Origin: Hermetia illucens
Lineage: Eukaryota; Arthropoda; Insecta; Diptera; Stratiomyidae
NCBI RefSeq assembly: GCF_905115235.1
Contig: NC_051849.1
Location: forward strand, 163,670,091-163,734,090
Length of the DNA: 64,000 bases
Direction of reading: 5' to 3'
Position numbers and translations under genes: made by a program. The notes beneath the pieces were generated by a model. The model was not told the DNA's origin, ran no database searches, and worked only from the letters and a program-made list of their open reading frames with translations. Positions 34,294 to 45,593 of this stretch are shown piece by piece; the first letter of the stretch is position 1, and the number at the start of each line of letters is the position of its first letter.

Positions 34294-34342
34294 TCTTCTT
34301 TTTCTTCAGCCTTTGTCCCGTTCACAAGCGGGGTCGGCTCGG
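34294..34342 (-). mobile_element. 49-bp RTE-A 3'-tail insertion with 17-bp target-site duplication
   Basis: The minus strand reads CCGCTTGTGAACGGGACAAA, then GGCTGAAGAAAAAGAAG: the extreme 3' end of RTE-A as in copies 1 and 2. It is flanked by CTTATCATTACGTCTCT at 34277-34293 and 34343-34359, identical over 17 bp. This is a severely 5'-truncated LINE insertion and defines the RTE-A 3' end. Confidence 0.88.
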
Positions 34343-34610
34343 CTTATCATTACGTCTCTATGATATACTCGTACTTTAGTTCTGCACACTGCCTACTGCT
34401 CTCTGAAACTTCATTTAGAGGTCCTATGATTCAATAATCTTGAACTGGAAATTTCGTTCAGGAACTAGGGAGTAGAAATTAGACCTTTTATTGGGAAACT
34501 CAAAAAATAGTAGGTGGTCTGCAGGTCAATTAAAGCGGTAATTTCTCGGAACTATCCCTGAAAGAAGTAAATAATCACCACAATTGGTCATTGATTGTAT
34601 ATTAAGCAAG

Positions 34611-34655
34611 TCGGTAGTAGGAAGCTCGGAGCTTCAGGTATTAAAGGTCTTCCTG
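34611..34655 (-). repeat. DR1 repeat, 3' end scrap
   Basis: AGTAGGAAGCTCGGAGCTTC followed by AGGTATTAAAGG matches the reverse complement of the DR1 end block (ACCTGAAGCGTCCAGCTTCC). Confidence 0.55.
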
Positions 34656-35221
34656 ACCTTTGATCTAAGAATATTTGGGTACACGATGGTTCCATTTATA
34701 CACACATAGCTCGTAGTGCATATACGTTGAATATACCCAATATTATATTCTACTACTAGCTTACTAAAACCATCTCCCCTCATCGTGGAGGTGTACGATG
34801 CAACATCTCTAGGGAGTTCCGTGGGGTATAGCGCCACGGAAAACCTAGGGATATTACATTGTGGCGCGGTTAAAGCCCTACCGGCGTACTTCTACGGCGA
34901 GAATTGTTCCCTCCCTTCTCGTAAGCGCTCTAACCTTCGAAGCTTCCCTTGAATATAACTTATGGTGCCCCTAACTACATTCCACACTTCTTGGGATTCG
35001 AGCATTTGCGGAACGATTGTCTCCACTTGAAAGTGTCTCGTCAAAAGAAGTTGAATCTGTTCCCTCTTATTTGCAAATCACGAACATACGAAGCGTATAT
35101 GCTTCGAGTTCCCGTATTCGTTTAGAGATTCAGGACGAAGCGCACGTTCTCTCTTTCCGTCCTCGATTATGGTCACTGCGTGCTGTTCAGTTATATAATC
35201 TTCGCATCTCTTCCGTCAAAA
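34656..35221. other. Unassigned, relatively GC-rich segment
   Basis: Higher GC than its surroundings over about 34780-35200. A plus-strand open frame continues to 35238 (SSRIRLEIQDEAHVLSFRPR), but no family is recognised. It may be a decayed element. Confidence 0.35.
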
Positions 35222-35484
35222 ATGAAATTTTGCAGTGATATAGGCTATAATATAGAGCATGATCTTACCAAGTTTGGTGGAAATCGCACTATTACTAACA
35301 AAGTTATAATACCTCAAATTTGTTCCTTCTTTGAAAATTGAAGACTATGAATGTCAATATCACCCGAAAGTGGATACTCTCACATAATATATGGATATAT
35401 TACGTGCTACATACTAAGAAATACACAAAACCTTTCGTACCTGAAGCGTCCAGCTTCCGGTTTCCCGACTTGTTAATACTTTAA
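35222..35484 (+). repeat. DR1 repeat, 3' third
   Basis: Blocks TAGAGCATGATCTTACCAAG, TTTGGTGGAAATCGCACTAT, TACTAACAAAGTTATAATA and GAATGTCAATATCACC are followed by the end block TACCTGAAGCGTCCAGCTTC then CGGTTTCCCGACTTGTT. They align in order with copies at 11812, 50055 and 63030. Confidence 0.8.
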
Positions 35485-36207
35485 TAAGCGCAGTGCAGAA
35501 ATCGTCGGGTTGACCTTTTGTGTTTTTTTTAATTCCTGGTTTCACCAGACAACTTGGACAACTAAGAGCGTGGTTCCTCTACCAACTTTGATATTAGGAC
35601 ACATAATCTTGGTCGGTGGGCTCATGGTAGCATTCCAAAAGGACCAGACCATCCTCTTCCGTTTCTTGGAACAATGTCAGGGACAGACTGGTGATTGTCA
35701 GGTTTACAGTTCCTATCATTATGGGAGTTGCTGCAATGTCCTTATAGGCTTATTGCGCCTTAAGCAGTAAATGCAAGCTTTCTGAATTGGAGAGTATATG
35801 GTACCTTTCACAGACTTCTCCATAGGGGAATAAAACCCGTGCCTCGACCAGGACTTGAACTCTTTAAGTCACAGATAGATTTGAAGTCTATCTTTCTATT
35901 CTTATTACTTAGAAACTCACTATTCATAGTTTCAGTATTTTTGGTATGGACAAACACAATTGTCTTCACCTGATCCTTCTGTGCTTACCTGAAGCACCTT
36001 GGTCTTCTTCAGACGAGTTCTAATTTGCCGAAGATTTTGCCATTGGAAAAAACAATAAATAAAATAATTTTTGACAAAACTCATAAGAAATTAACAAAGA
36101 TTATTTCAGTAATGACAAATTAAAGTGATTTTTTTAGATGCCGCAAAAACCTGTCAGGTATTAGCAGTTCTCTAAATCAAATTGCGTTCTTTTCAGTTGA
36201 AGACATC
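35485..36207. other. Unassigned sequence
   Basis: Spacer between a repeat and the 3' end of the 36.5-kb gene. An open frame at 35510-35770 has no family signature. Confidence 0.4.
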
Positions 36208-36213
36208 TTTATT
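36208..36213 (-). terminator. Polyadenylation signal of the 36.5-kb cuticle gene
   Basis: AATAAA on the minus strand, 99 bp beyond the stop codon. Confidence 0.6.
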
Positions 36214-36311
36214 TCACAAACACAGAATATCGGAATACCGAATTTAAAGAAGGCAGGCAGCAATATTGTACATATTTGGTATCAACCATTCATCAAGTCT
36301 CTGGCAAATAT

Positions 36312-36729
36312 TTACAAGGTTCCTGGTGCGGGTTCCAAGTTGACTGAAGCGGCAGAGTTGAGGTGTCCTGGCAATGGGGCAACATGTACGGCACCACGGT
36401 TTTGGGCTACATAACTTCCTTCAGCGGCAACGACAGCTGGTGCAACAACTGGGGCGGAGTAGGCGGTGATAGCAGGAGCAGAGTAGGCACTTACAAGTGG
36501 AGAAGCATGCACGGCTACAGCTCCTGGAGCAGCAGCATAGTATCCAGGACCACTAACAGCGGTGTATGACAAAGGTGAAGCCAAATATGGAAGAGGAACA
36601 TATCCGGATTGAGCTCCTGCGGCTAAAGCCAACATGACTACGGCAATGACGAACTGTACATGAAAGAAAATATTTTTTTTATTAAAGTTAACTTTTACTA
36701 GTGATTCCAAGCCAAAACTTTACCTTCAT
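36312..36729 (-). CDS. Acp1-like cuticle protein (115 aa)
   Basis: Coding exons are 36724-36729 (ATG AAG) and 36312-36653, joined across a 70-bp GT-AG phase-0 intron. Signal peptide MKFVIAVVMLALAAGAQS is followed by LASPLSYTAVSGPGYYAAA, an Ala/Tyr/Ser/Pro-rich middle with AYSAP repeats, and the family module at residues 80-114 (YVAQNRGAVHVAPLPGH, NSAASVNLEPAPGT), ending GTL. Length and layout match Drosophila Adult cuticle protein 1. It is divergently transcribed from the 38-kb paralogue, with which it shares near-identical N-termini, so the pair likely arose by a local inverted duplication. It is probably a secreted cuticle component. Confidence 0.93.
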
Positions 36730-36824
36730 GTTGAATTAAGTTTGGCTGTTTTCAAAAAGATTGAGGGATTGTTTATCTGCTGAAAGCAAGATGACTTGTG
36801 ATGTTCTCCGTAAACTTCATCGAG

Positions 36825-36832
36825 TTTATATA
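36825..36832 (-). promoter_or_regulatory. TATA box of the 36.5-kb cuticle gene
   Basis: TATATAAA on the minus strand, about 95 bp upstream of the start codon. Confidence 0.72.
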
Positions 36833-37815
36833 CAATTTTTTTGACTAAGCATCAACACAATACCAAAACATCTCTGACAACTTGTCAGTAAATCTCACTT
36901 GAACTGTATCCCAAAAATCAGATCGCCACTAGTAAATGTACTTGAATACTTACCAATAGCAACAACAACAAGAGATAGGTCTTACTCCAATTTTAGATTC
37001 ATATTATTTGTATCTGAGAGGTGTGTCTATATTTTTTTATTTTACAGTCTGTTCTGAAAATAACAAGGGTTGACTTACTATTCATGAAAACATATCGAAG
37101 ATGAAAACTGCACTAGACCTGATTACATATTTTCCTAGCACAGAATCCATATTCAGCCCAAATTTCGTTGCTGGTTACATTTGAATTGTATTATGATTTT
37201 GACAATTTAGGTGCCAGCTTCAACGACGCAAAAATTGTTCCTAGGCAAACGCACACATACTATGTATAGTCAATTAGAGTCAATTTTTTACACGCATTAT
37301 GCCTGCATGCCCTGGCCGGTGTTTTCAATTCAGATAAGTAGTTGTGGTCTTGATTCTTGAACGGAACCAAACTTACCAAACCTGTCTCCAAGACCAAATA
37401 GCCAGCAGCAAAGGTAGCACTTGAACCGTGGATGCGAACGTGCAACTCACATGTCGTCAGCAATTTGGCTTCATGACATTGAAATAATTCGATCAGTTAT
37501 CATTTGTCTAAAACTAGTTGCCAACAGCTTTTCACAGTTTGATCAATTTCGCTTTCGATGTAATCAGACAACCTGTGAGCATTATTCGATTATGCACCCT
37601 CAGGGCATGTAAGCAACACTTGAAATGCATTACGCTGGTTCGTTACAAAGTGCGTTATGGAAGCAGTGGCCAGGCTTCCGTGTTGGCGGACTTAGATTAT
37701 GTATTTGGATCAATTTTTGTAAATAGTGCGTAACCTTGAATAATGGGCTCGCTGAGAGGTGAAAATATGACCCAGTCGGATGAGCAAGTAATCCTGTTTC
37801 TAACAGTTTTTATTG
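36833..37815. promoter_or_regulatory. Shared intergenic region of a divergent cuticle-gene pair
   Basis: About 1 kb separates the TATA boxes of two divergently transcribed Acp1-like genes. It has no gene of its own. Shared control of the two genes is plausible but cannot be shown from sequence alone. Confidence 0.45.
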
Positions 37816-37824
37816 TATATAAAA
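37816..37824 (+). promoter_or_regulatory. TATA box of the 38-kb cuticle gene
   Basis: TATATAAAA, 100 bp upstream of the start codon. It mirrors the placement in the divergent partner gene. Confidence 0.75.
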
Positions 37825-37923
37825 CCGAAGACCATCCCAACAGACATCACAAATCACCTTGCATTCAGCAAATTAACAATCGTTTCCATTTTTAATTTGT
37901 GCAATATTCCAAATAATCTCAAC

Positions 37924-38327
37924 ATGAAGGTAAAATTTTTTATTTGAATTCTAGCTTATAAAATTGATCTGTTGATATTTCCTTCCAGTTCGTTATTGCC
38001 GTAGTCATGTTATCCCTCGCTCTTGGAGCACAATCAGGACTTCTGCGTCTTCCGTACTTGGCTTCACCTCTGCCGTACACCGTTGTCAGTGGTCCTCGCT
38101 GGGTGGCTGCCCCCGAAAGGTCCATCGCTGTTCATGCCTCTCTACACCCTGTCCCCATCGTTTCAACTTATGCTGCTCCTGTCGTCACTACCTATCATTC
38201 AGTACCCATTCCTGCTCAAGGAGATTATATAGCAAAAACACGAGGATCACTCCACGTTGCTCCATTGCCAGGACATATCAACTCAGTTAGATCGATCAAC
38301 TTGGAACCTGCACCAGGAACTCTATAA
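37924..38327 (+). CDS. Acp1-like cuticle protein (114 aa)
   Basis: Coding exons are 37924-37929 (ATG AAG) and 37989-38327, with a 59-bp GT-AG phase-0 intron. The product opens with MKFVIAVVMLSLALGAQSG and LPYLASPLPYTVVSGP, has a His/Pro/Val/Tyr-rich middle, and carries the module at residues 79-113 (DYIAKTRGSLHVAPLPGH, NSVRSINLEPAPGT), ending GTL. It is very similar to the 36.5-kb paralogue in both halves but has fewer alanines in the middle and a charged PERS insertion near residue 44. TATA box and polyadenylation signals flank it at the expected distances. It is likely a secreted cuticle protein. Confidence 0.93.
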
Positions 38328-38401
38328 ACGATTGGAAAGGATAAAATTAGTCCTGGGACCAAACAGTTAATTTTTTGAGCACTGATTGTTGGGTGCTATG
38401 A

Positions 38402-38414
38402 AATAAAGAATAAA
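38402..38414 (+). terminator. Polyadenylation signals of the 38-kb cuticle gene
   Basis: Two overlapping-range AATAAA hexamers, at 38402-38407 and 38409-38414, about 75-85 bp after the stop codon. Confidence 0.65.
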
Positions 38415-38743
38415 TAATGCTACATACATTGATTGCTTTATTACCTTGCTCAGTATAAAAGTTTCACATGCATAATATTCTTTTCTCCTGATATTTCTTC
38501 TTCTTGTATAATGGTACAGTCAGATGACGGCCCTTGGTTCTTCAAGTTTCTACTCTTTTCAGTCACTCTAATGGGTCTATTTTGTTTCGATGGATCTTCA
38601 AACTCAGATAATACCGTAGACTTGAAACCCACGAAAATTATATTCTCAGCATTTCTCCAGCATCCGTTTCAATGAGTCACTTTCTAGATTGAAGTCTTCT
38701 CTAATATTCACCAAAAATACTGTTTGACAATGGTTTGGCCCTT

Positions 38744-39560
38744 TTATCCATTATTTTTGAAACATATTCGTAACAACGATATCCGTCTGAAGTTTTCGCA
38801 GCAGAATTTGTCCCCTTTTTTACGAATAAGGCAAATGACACTTTCGTGCCAATCTTCTGACATAGTTTCGTCAGACCAAGTGGTGCTTACGACTGCATAG
38901 ACATTTCTTCGAGTGTAGGTGGTGTCTGTGCCCATAAGGTCTGTTTCTACAATTTGCGCAGATTGTGCTGTGGCATTGCAATTTAGAGCTCTCCAATTTT
39001 TATCTACTCTGCTTATCTGCAAAGTATACTCTTCAATAGGAACCATGTTGTCACCCTTTTCGTAAAATTGTAGGCATATCCTTAATTATGTCTCTTGCCG
39101 TTACCGTTCAATCTGGAGATCTCAACATTTGGTTACTTGCTTTTCTCCTTTTTCCCTCTGTTTTTCTCTGGATCTGGTTAGCGGTATCTCTTCGTTCTGC
39201 GTATTTGTCTGCTCTTGTGGGTTGCTCCTGATATTGGTTATATGCAGCGTTTCTTCTTGTTGATGACCTGGTGCACTCTTAATCAAACCACTCATTTCTT
39301 CTGTGCAGTGGTTCGTGTCAGATAGTTTTCTCTGCATCTGCATTGATTATATCTCTCAGCTGACTCCATTTCACGCCAAGCTGTCGATGTTATCGGTGTC
39401 CTGTCCAGCGCCAAGTCAATTACTTTGTGACATTTCTGCTGTAAACGAAGTCTATGAGCCCGCTTCCCGAAAAATTTCCACCAGATTTTTTCTGATCTTT
39501 ACATTGAAGTCACCAATTCTGAAGGTTGAATGCAGTTCCAAAGAAGTTGACAGTGGCCAT
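38744..39560 (-). mobile_element. RTE-like LINE fragment: end of endonuclease to RT N-terminus
   Basis: Minus-strand blocks in order are GDFNVKI (endonuclease) near 39515, HRRNEWFD near 39300 and a Lys/Arg-rich linker. RT N-terminus follows at 38760-38880 with DETMSEDWHESVICLIRKKG and CENFRRISLL. The frames change repeatedly. It is 3'-truncated before the palm and probably belongs with the RTE-B type. The gap 38415-38743 holds nothing recognised. Confidence 0.68.
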
Positions 39561-40127
39561 AATTTTCCTTAAAAGAGGAGCCTCTATAAAGTAGGAGCTA
39601 GTGAACCTCTTTCATCTGCGGAACTACCGAAAAAAACTAGAAAGCAGAAGGCTCAAGAAATGGCATACTTAAATTATCATAGTATTCATGACATCAGTTA
39701 ATTCTTGCCAGTTTAAATAGGAGGAAGAGTATTTTATTAAGAACGATCTCTGACTCGTTCCGCTACCGAGCAATGAATTTGAATTACTGGCAAAACACTA
39801 TGATTTATTGTATTCTTTGGTTTATGTATTCCAGTCAATTCACCGATCTGTAATTGCTTCATATGATCTTAACCCTACGATAAACCTGTCATAATCCGCA
39901 GGTGACTCTCCTTCCGATGTGCTTCGAAGTTTATTCTTTAATGACAGTGTTGAACTTCAGTGGATACTGCACTGTCTTTCGCCTATTCAAATCAAAGCTT
40001 ATCTTCCGTTCTCATTCCGACTGAATGCGACCAACGAAAGTATTGAAAGGAAGCACTCGTAACTAGAAACTACAAAATAAAATTTCGATGCTGGTATGTT
40101 TTGTACTTATTGTTCCCAACTGCATAT
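39561..40127. other. Unassigned sequence
   Basis: No recognisable gene or repeat between two minus-strand LINE fragments. Confidence 0.4.
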
Positions 40128-41060
40128 TTAACACTCATTGTACCTATTTACTTCGAGAAGGGCCATACAAGGATTTGCAAGTCCGTTGCACGACGAACTA
40201 ATCTCAGGTTTTGGACTATTATGACGATAATGCTCATTGCGGTCTACTGAGTCCCAAGGTAGTAATGTAATCCATTTCCATCCATGAGGAACTCCAGACA
40301 TCCCGGTTTTGCAAAGAGGTCCACCAACTGGCATCCTGACCTACACCATCGCTCCATCTTAGGCAGGGTCGCCTCGTCCTCTTTTTCTACCATAGATATT
40401 GCCCTTATAGAATTTCCGGGCTGGATCATCCTCATCCATACGGATTAAGTGACCCGCCCACCGTAACCTGTTCAGCCGGATTTTATCCACAACCTGACGG
40501 TCATGGTACCGCTCATAGATTTCGTTGTTATGTAGGCTGCGGACTCGTCCAACTTCATGTACGGGGCCAAAAATTCTTCGGAGGATTCTTCTCTCGAATG
40601 CAGCCAAGAGTTCGTAATTCTTCTTGCTAAGAACCCAAGTCTCCGCTCCGAGCTTTGACCCAATGGTGAGACGTTTCGAGCGGAACAGTCTTTGTAAGCT
40701 GAAATAGGCTCTGTTCGCTGACAACAACTAGGTAGGAGAAATTATCAACGGTCTAAAAGCTGTGTTCTCCTTTCCTTATTCTTCCCGTTTGACCAGTGCG
40801 GTTTGATGTTGTTGGTTGGTTGGTTTTCGGTGATGACGTTGCCACCATATATTTTATCTTGCCTTCATTGATATGCAGTCCAAGATGTTGCTGTGATCGC
40901 CGCCTGCTCGATCTGGATGAGGCCAGTTTGTACGTCGGGGTCGTTCTTCCCATGATGTCAATATCGCCAGGAATTAATTCGCTGTCCCATACCTTGAGCA
41001 GAAAGTTGATGAACCACTTGGTGTAACTGGTCGCCTCCATATCGGCTCCTGGCGATTTTT
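40128..41060 (-). mobile_element. RTE-B LINE, 3' part
   Basis: On the minus strand, 40753-41040 carries an RT block (HLGLHINEGKIKYMVA). The frame at 40359-40727 gives ANRAYFSLQRLFRSKRL, FERRILRRIFGPV, DKIRLNRLRWAGHLIRMDED and YKGNIYGRKRGRG, the standard RTE post-RT C-terminus. The catalytic YADD and everything 5' of it are absent, as expected of 5' truncation. It shares its 3' end with 15560-15987 and 54196-54428. Confidence 0.82.
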
Positions 41061-41639
41061 ACATCTTGCCAAACAATAAATACGAATACCGGAAGTGATA
41101 TAGGTTGCTCCTTCAGCGAGTCTTGACATCTAGAGAAAGTGGTAAGGGGATTTGGATCAAAGCTTACCACGAACAAACCTAAATTTGCCGATCTTACGGT
41201 CCATACCACTATTCTTAACTCCATGGACTTCTATAAATTCGAATAAGAAACTTTGTAGGCATACGTCCTCACATCTAAGGATGTACTTATTAAATGAAGA
41301 AAACGCCAGCCAATCGATTAAACTTACAGGAAATGAAACTCGGAAAATGATCAAATGCGGCCTTGTAGACTAGGCTGGCCTTCAATTTCACTAGTTCTGC
41401 CAGTTCTACCCTTAGTTTTATTTTACAATAGCAATTTGTCTCGTTGCATCTTCGTTTTGTTTGCAGGAGTCAATATTTTGAAAAAAACACACCACTTTAG
41501 CTCGAAACTAGAGCACCTTCCCCTATACAACAGACAGTTTTCCCATGCAAATAAATTGATTGAAATCATGCCTGCTATAATCAATAATGGTCCGCTTGAT
41601 GTAGTCTAAAGGCGACTCAAATCTCAAAGCCATCAAACA
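41061..41639. other. Unassigned sequence
   Basis: No gene or named repeat is recognised. Confidence 0.4.
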
Positions 41640-41945
41640 AATGGCAAATATTTTCAGCTCTGGCCCTCTTGATTTTTTCAGATTTTTCGGTTGGGTAGTC
41701 TCTGAGAATGGGTCTGTGAAAGAAATGAAAGTGATTTCGACCCCCCTCATTCCCCACCTTTCCAATAAATGTCAAAATTAAGACCGGCTTCGGGAAATAC
41801 TAATCGAAACTTTTCATTTGATACCCCACAAGATTATATTTGGTAAAACAAATACACCCCCCTCCTTAAATTCAACATAGAATGATAGAACTTCTTTCCA
41901 CCAAATCTGGTGTCAATCGCTGCACAGATTCTGGAGCGAATGGAG
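41640..41945 (-). repeat. DR1 repeat, middle part
   Basis: CAGATTTTTCGGTTGGGTAG, then GGGTCTGTGAAAGAAATG, and CCACCAAATCTGGTGTCAAT at the far end follow the same order and strand as the copy at 63030-63860, with more divergence between the blocks. Confidence 0.55.
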
Positions 41946-41959
41946 TTGGCTTGTGACGC

Positions 41960-43390
41960 CTCTCCTCGCGGTGAACGGGATGCTTCAAGCATATACTAAA
42001 TTTCTGGTGGAATGATTGAATCAACGAATATCGCAGAGATTACTTAAATGCTATAAGGCAATGCCAATGCTGCAGAAACAAGCTGAATATGAGGGGCTAC
42101 ATCAACTATACAAGCCAGGAAAAAAATCCAAACGGCTATCAAAAAGAGTAGAGCCAGGCATTTCAAGCAGCTCCACAGGGAAGCTGACTCTTACCCTTGG
42201 AGTACTGCATACAAAACAGTTACGTGATCAATCAAGGGAAAGTATTGCCCACCGATTACATGCCCCAAGTCGCTGAACAACTTATTAACTTCCTATTCCC
42301 TCACAATATTAACGACGAACTTCCGAGCAGTCAAATCAACCCCAACTAAGTGCCAGACAAAAGTGACGAAGAGATATTGAAAGCGGCGAAACCTCGAAAT
42401 TCACAAGGCTCCTGGCTTAGATAGCATACCAAACAAATTAGCAGTAGATATAATACCAAAAACTTTGGCACAAGTATTTACTGCATGCTTGAGAGAAGGT
42501 ATCTTCCCTGATCAGTAGAAGAAACAAAAATTGATACTCAACCCGAAGCCAAATAAGCCACCAGGCGAAACTTTATAATTTCGGCCAATATGCCTCTTAA
42601 ATGCCATCGTAAACTTTTGAAACAGTAATCTATAATAGATTACTCCCAATAGCGAAAAAGATAGGTGATCCATAAGAGAGACAATTTGGGTTTCGGAAAG
42701 CAAAATCAACGATCGACGCGGTCAATTTGGTGAGAAATCTAGCTGGTCGGCTATTGAAGGAAATACGTGTTGTGCGATCGTAGCCCTGACGTAAAAAGCG
42801 CCTTTAACTCGGTGAGGTGGAAACAAACCATTGAGACACTTGCCAGGCTTGCTACCGCGAAGTACCTTATACATATTGTTTTCGATATCCTAACGGAAAT
42901 GTTGCTTTGTTTTGACACAGATGATACAAATACCGAAGAACCTGTGGTATACCACAAGGATCAACGCTAAGATTTGGATTACAATCGTAGAAAACCACTT
43001 TCACCATATCCAAATATAAGCCAACGAAGCATTATGGCAGATAAGCTGGACTATCACTCGCAGAGCACAAAACAGAATTAGCAATGATCACTAAGCGCAG
43101 GAGGAATATATCTACACATACTAAAGTCGGAGACAAAATTATACAATCCCAGCCTATTCTCAAATATCTCAGGGTGATTTTTGATCAGAAGTTGAACTTC
43201 AACCAAGATCGGCAATATGCAGCTACAAAGGCGCCTAACATCAGCTTGTTGATCGCTAGAATGCTACTGAATATAAGGAGCCCAAGACAGATCTATCGAC
43301 AACTCATTCCGAGAGTGGTTACCTCAGTGTTACTGCACGCAGCACCTGTATGGGCAAATGCATTAGGTAATATTAACAACAGAAGAAAAC
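41960..43390 (+). mobile_element. R1-like LINE, strongly decayed
   Basis: Plus-strand blocks are LAQVFTACLREGIFPDQ near 42465, DVKSAFNSVRWKQTIETLAR near 42785, and an RT thumb region at 43084-43416 (LAMITKRRRN, LKYLRVIFDQKLNFNQDRQY, AAPVWANAL). The DVKxAFNS and YLxVxFDxKLxF motifs fit the R1 group. The catalytic box is lost. It ends at the TAA tract at 43391. Confidence 0.68.
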
Positions 43391-43640
43391 TAATAATAAT
43401 AATAAGTGCCAACTGACATACTTGATGCGCTTAGATGACATCAAAGTGGTACTAACAACCACCTTAGAAGTCTGCTGCGAATAGCTGACATGTTCAGCTG
43501 TGATATTCGGACAAAATTTCGATAAGATTAGTGTCGCATCCAAGCCATCCACAAAGATCATCACGAGCCGCATCCCGGACACAGCACTGGTGACTTCCAC
43601 ATTCAAGCTATGACCTAGACACACTTCTACAAATCCTAGG
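43391..43640 (+). mobile_element. R4/Dong-like LINE fragment next to a TAA tract
   Basis: Starts immediately after (TAA)5 at 43391-43405 with sequence matching the RT segment of the R4/Dong-like copies at 23370-23560 (CTTAGATGACATCAA, CCGTGATATTCGG-like, AAAGATCATCACGAGC). It is a 5'-truncated or deleted relic of about 235 bp. Confidence 0.65.
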
Positions 43641-45593
43641 AATTCTTGTTGTTGTTGAATTGTTCCTTCTATTTCCAAGTTGTGTTGAACCCACTCCCGG
43701 CCCATCCGGTACCTAGACACTCCTCGCTATACTTTACTTTCCTGCGAAAAAGAAATGTTTGTTTTCTATTCCTGCCTTCCGTTCCAAGGGTAAGCAATGT
43801 TAAAATTGGCGCCCAATGTGGGCTCCAAAATAGCCGATTCTTTGGTTTGTGGATCCCAAAATAGAGGTAACAAACTAAGCATAGAAGAATAAATTTGCTA
43901 TTTCTGTTGACACTATGGTCAGCGATATCGATGCTTCAATTTCTATAAATAGTTTTCTTTGCCGAGCAGAGTTGTTGACCCATTTCCATGTCAAAAGATC
44001 ATGTTATGCAGTTTTTATTAGTAGACCCTGGTATGTAATGTAGAACTACATATGCCGAGAAAAACCCTGTTGCCCTCCAAACCAACCAACCATTTCAGAT
44101 TGTCGCAAACATTTCAAGCAATGTAGCCGATGTTCAAATCTTTAGAGAAAAATGGATGGTATATTGAAAACAGTAAAACTTACAGATTGAAAACGGAGCC
44201 GGCTATTACCGTATGAATTTCCATATATAGTTCAGCCCTTAGATCGAGCATCTTCCATGCTTTGTAGTATGTAAGTTTCACTGGTGTAATCCTGTCGCTA
44301 AAATTACGAAATACTTATATCTTTTGTAATCTCCGGGACTGCTTCATATCATCCTCCAAAAGGCAGTGTTTCGGTCCAATGGTGAAGATGAACTAGTTCG
44401 AGTCTAGTGTTGGTTATACACTGTGGTCGGTGGGAATAGTGTGCTTCTGCTTACTGTTCGTAGAAGAAGTACCACATTCCGGTTAATTTTATAAAAGCCT
44501 TTGCCTTTGCGTGACACAGCCAATGTCCTTTCTCAGCTTTTCGGGACCTCTGTTAGGTGGAAATAGCAAAATGGTAAAGTCCTTCTGCGCCTACGTTTGT
44601 TAATCACTCTTAGATGCTAACCAGCTAGGAACCTATGTCACAGTAATCTTGCTAGAGAAAAGGTCACTTAAAATTTCCCTAACGGTAGTGATGATTTTGT
44701 TAGTTGTTGAAGTAAACTTTAGTTTCTGGATCTTTGGCCTATGGGCTGACAGAACTCCAGCATATTCAGTAAATGCAACTGGAAATGCCATCAAAGTTTC
44801 ATTATAAATTGGGTCAGCATCTTGTTTTGTTTCTCTTGGCTGCCGACCCGTGAAGTGCCTTACAAACGAAGTACCCGAGTTGATCAATTCTGTTAATTAG
44901 TGACTCCACGCTGTCACGTTGTCCAGCTTGATCAATAGCGGGTAAGTTATTGTACCCGGTAATGATTGACAAGCTCTGGAAAACGGGTTATAATCCCGCA
45001 ATGGAGTCGATGACCATTCCTTCTGCAATTCAATTTCAAGTCAGTGACATAGCTAGAGGAAGAGCTGTTCTGATACTGTTGTGTACCGCCTTCATCTCGC
45101 TGCAGTTCCATTAAAGGAATTAAGTATAGCATCTAAGTTTTATTCCCACGAGGTGGGGGAAACAGTTATCCCTACATTAGAGCCCAAATGGTGCAGTGTC
45201 TCATGGTTACCTTAAAAGGTAGGAGAAGCATTTGGAGGAGGACCGCTGAAATACAGTGTTACATTGCATGCAATTCATCCGATTCACCACCCATTGTGAT
45301 TTTTTTTTGTTAAAGGAGGTTGACTTCTCTAGATACGAAAAATGGGTAGAAGAAGGCGAACACAGATGAAAACGTTTTGAATGCAGCTTTGCATTTACAA
45401 CTCAAGTCGCTGGGACGAATCTCGAAGTATAGCCTTAGTCGAATACATGAGTGAGAGGCTGAAATGGTCTTTTGTGTTAGTGTATGTAAAGAAAATAGTG
45501 ACATAATGATTGATTACTTATTGCCACTCATTGATGGTGTGTTTAGTCGACTCCAAGTAAGTAGTAATTGACCTAACAATCTGCATTTCGAAG
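43641..45593. other. Unassigned sequence
   Basis: No gene recognised. A tRNA-Lys-type primer-binding-site-like string (TGGCGCCCAATGTGGGCTC) lies at 43807-43825 but without recognisable terminal repeats or pol sequence. Minus-strand open frames at 44633-44887 and 44947-45132 have no family signature. Confidence 0.4.

Noticed and set aside
43807-43825. tRNA-Lys-like primer-binding-site string TGGCGCCCAATGTGGGCTC, with a shorter match at 8935-8949, as marks of LTR-element fossils
   Set aside because: No terminal repeats, polypurine tract or capsid/pol sequence could be recognised near either site, so no LTR element is claimed.
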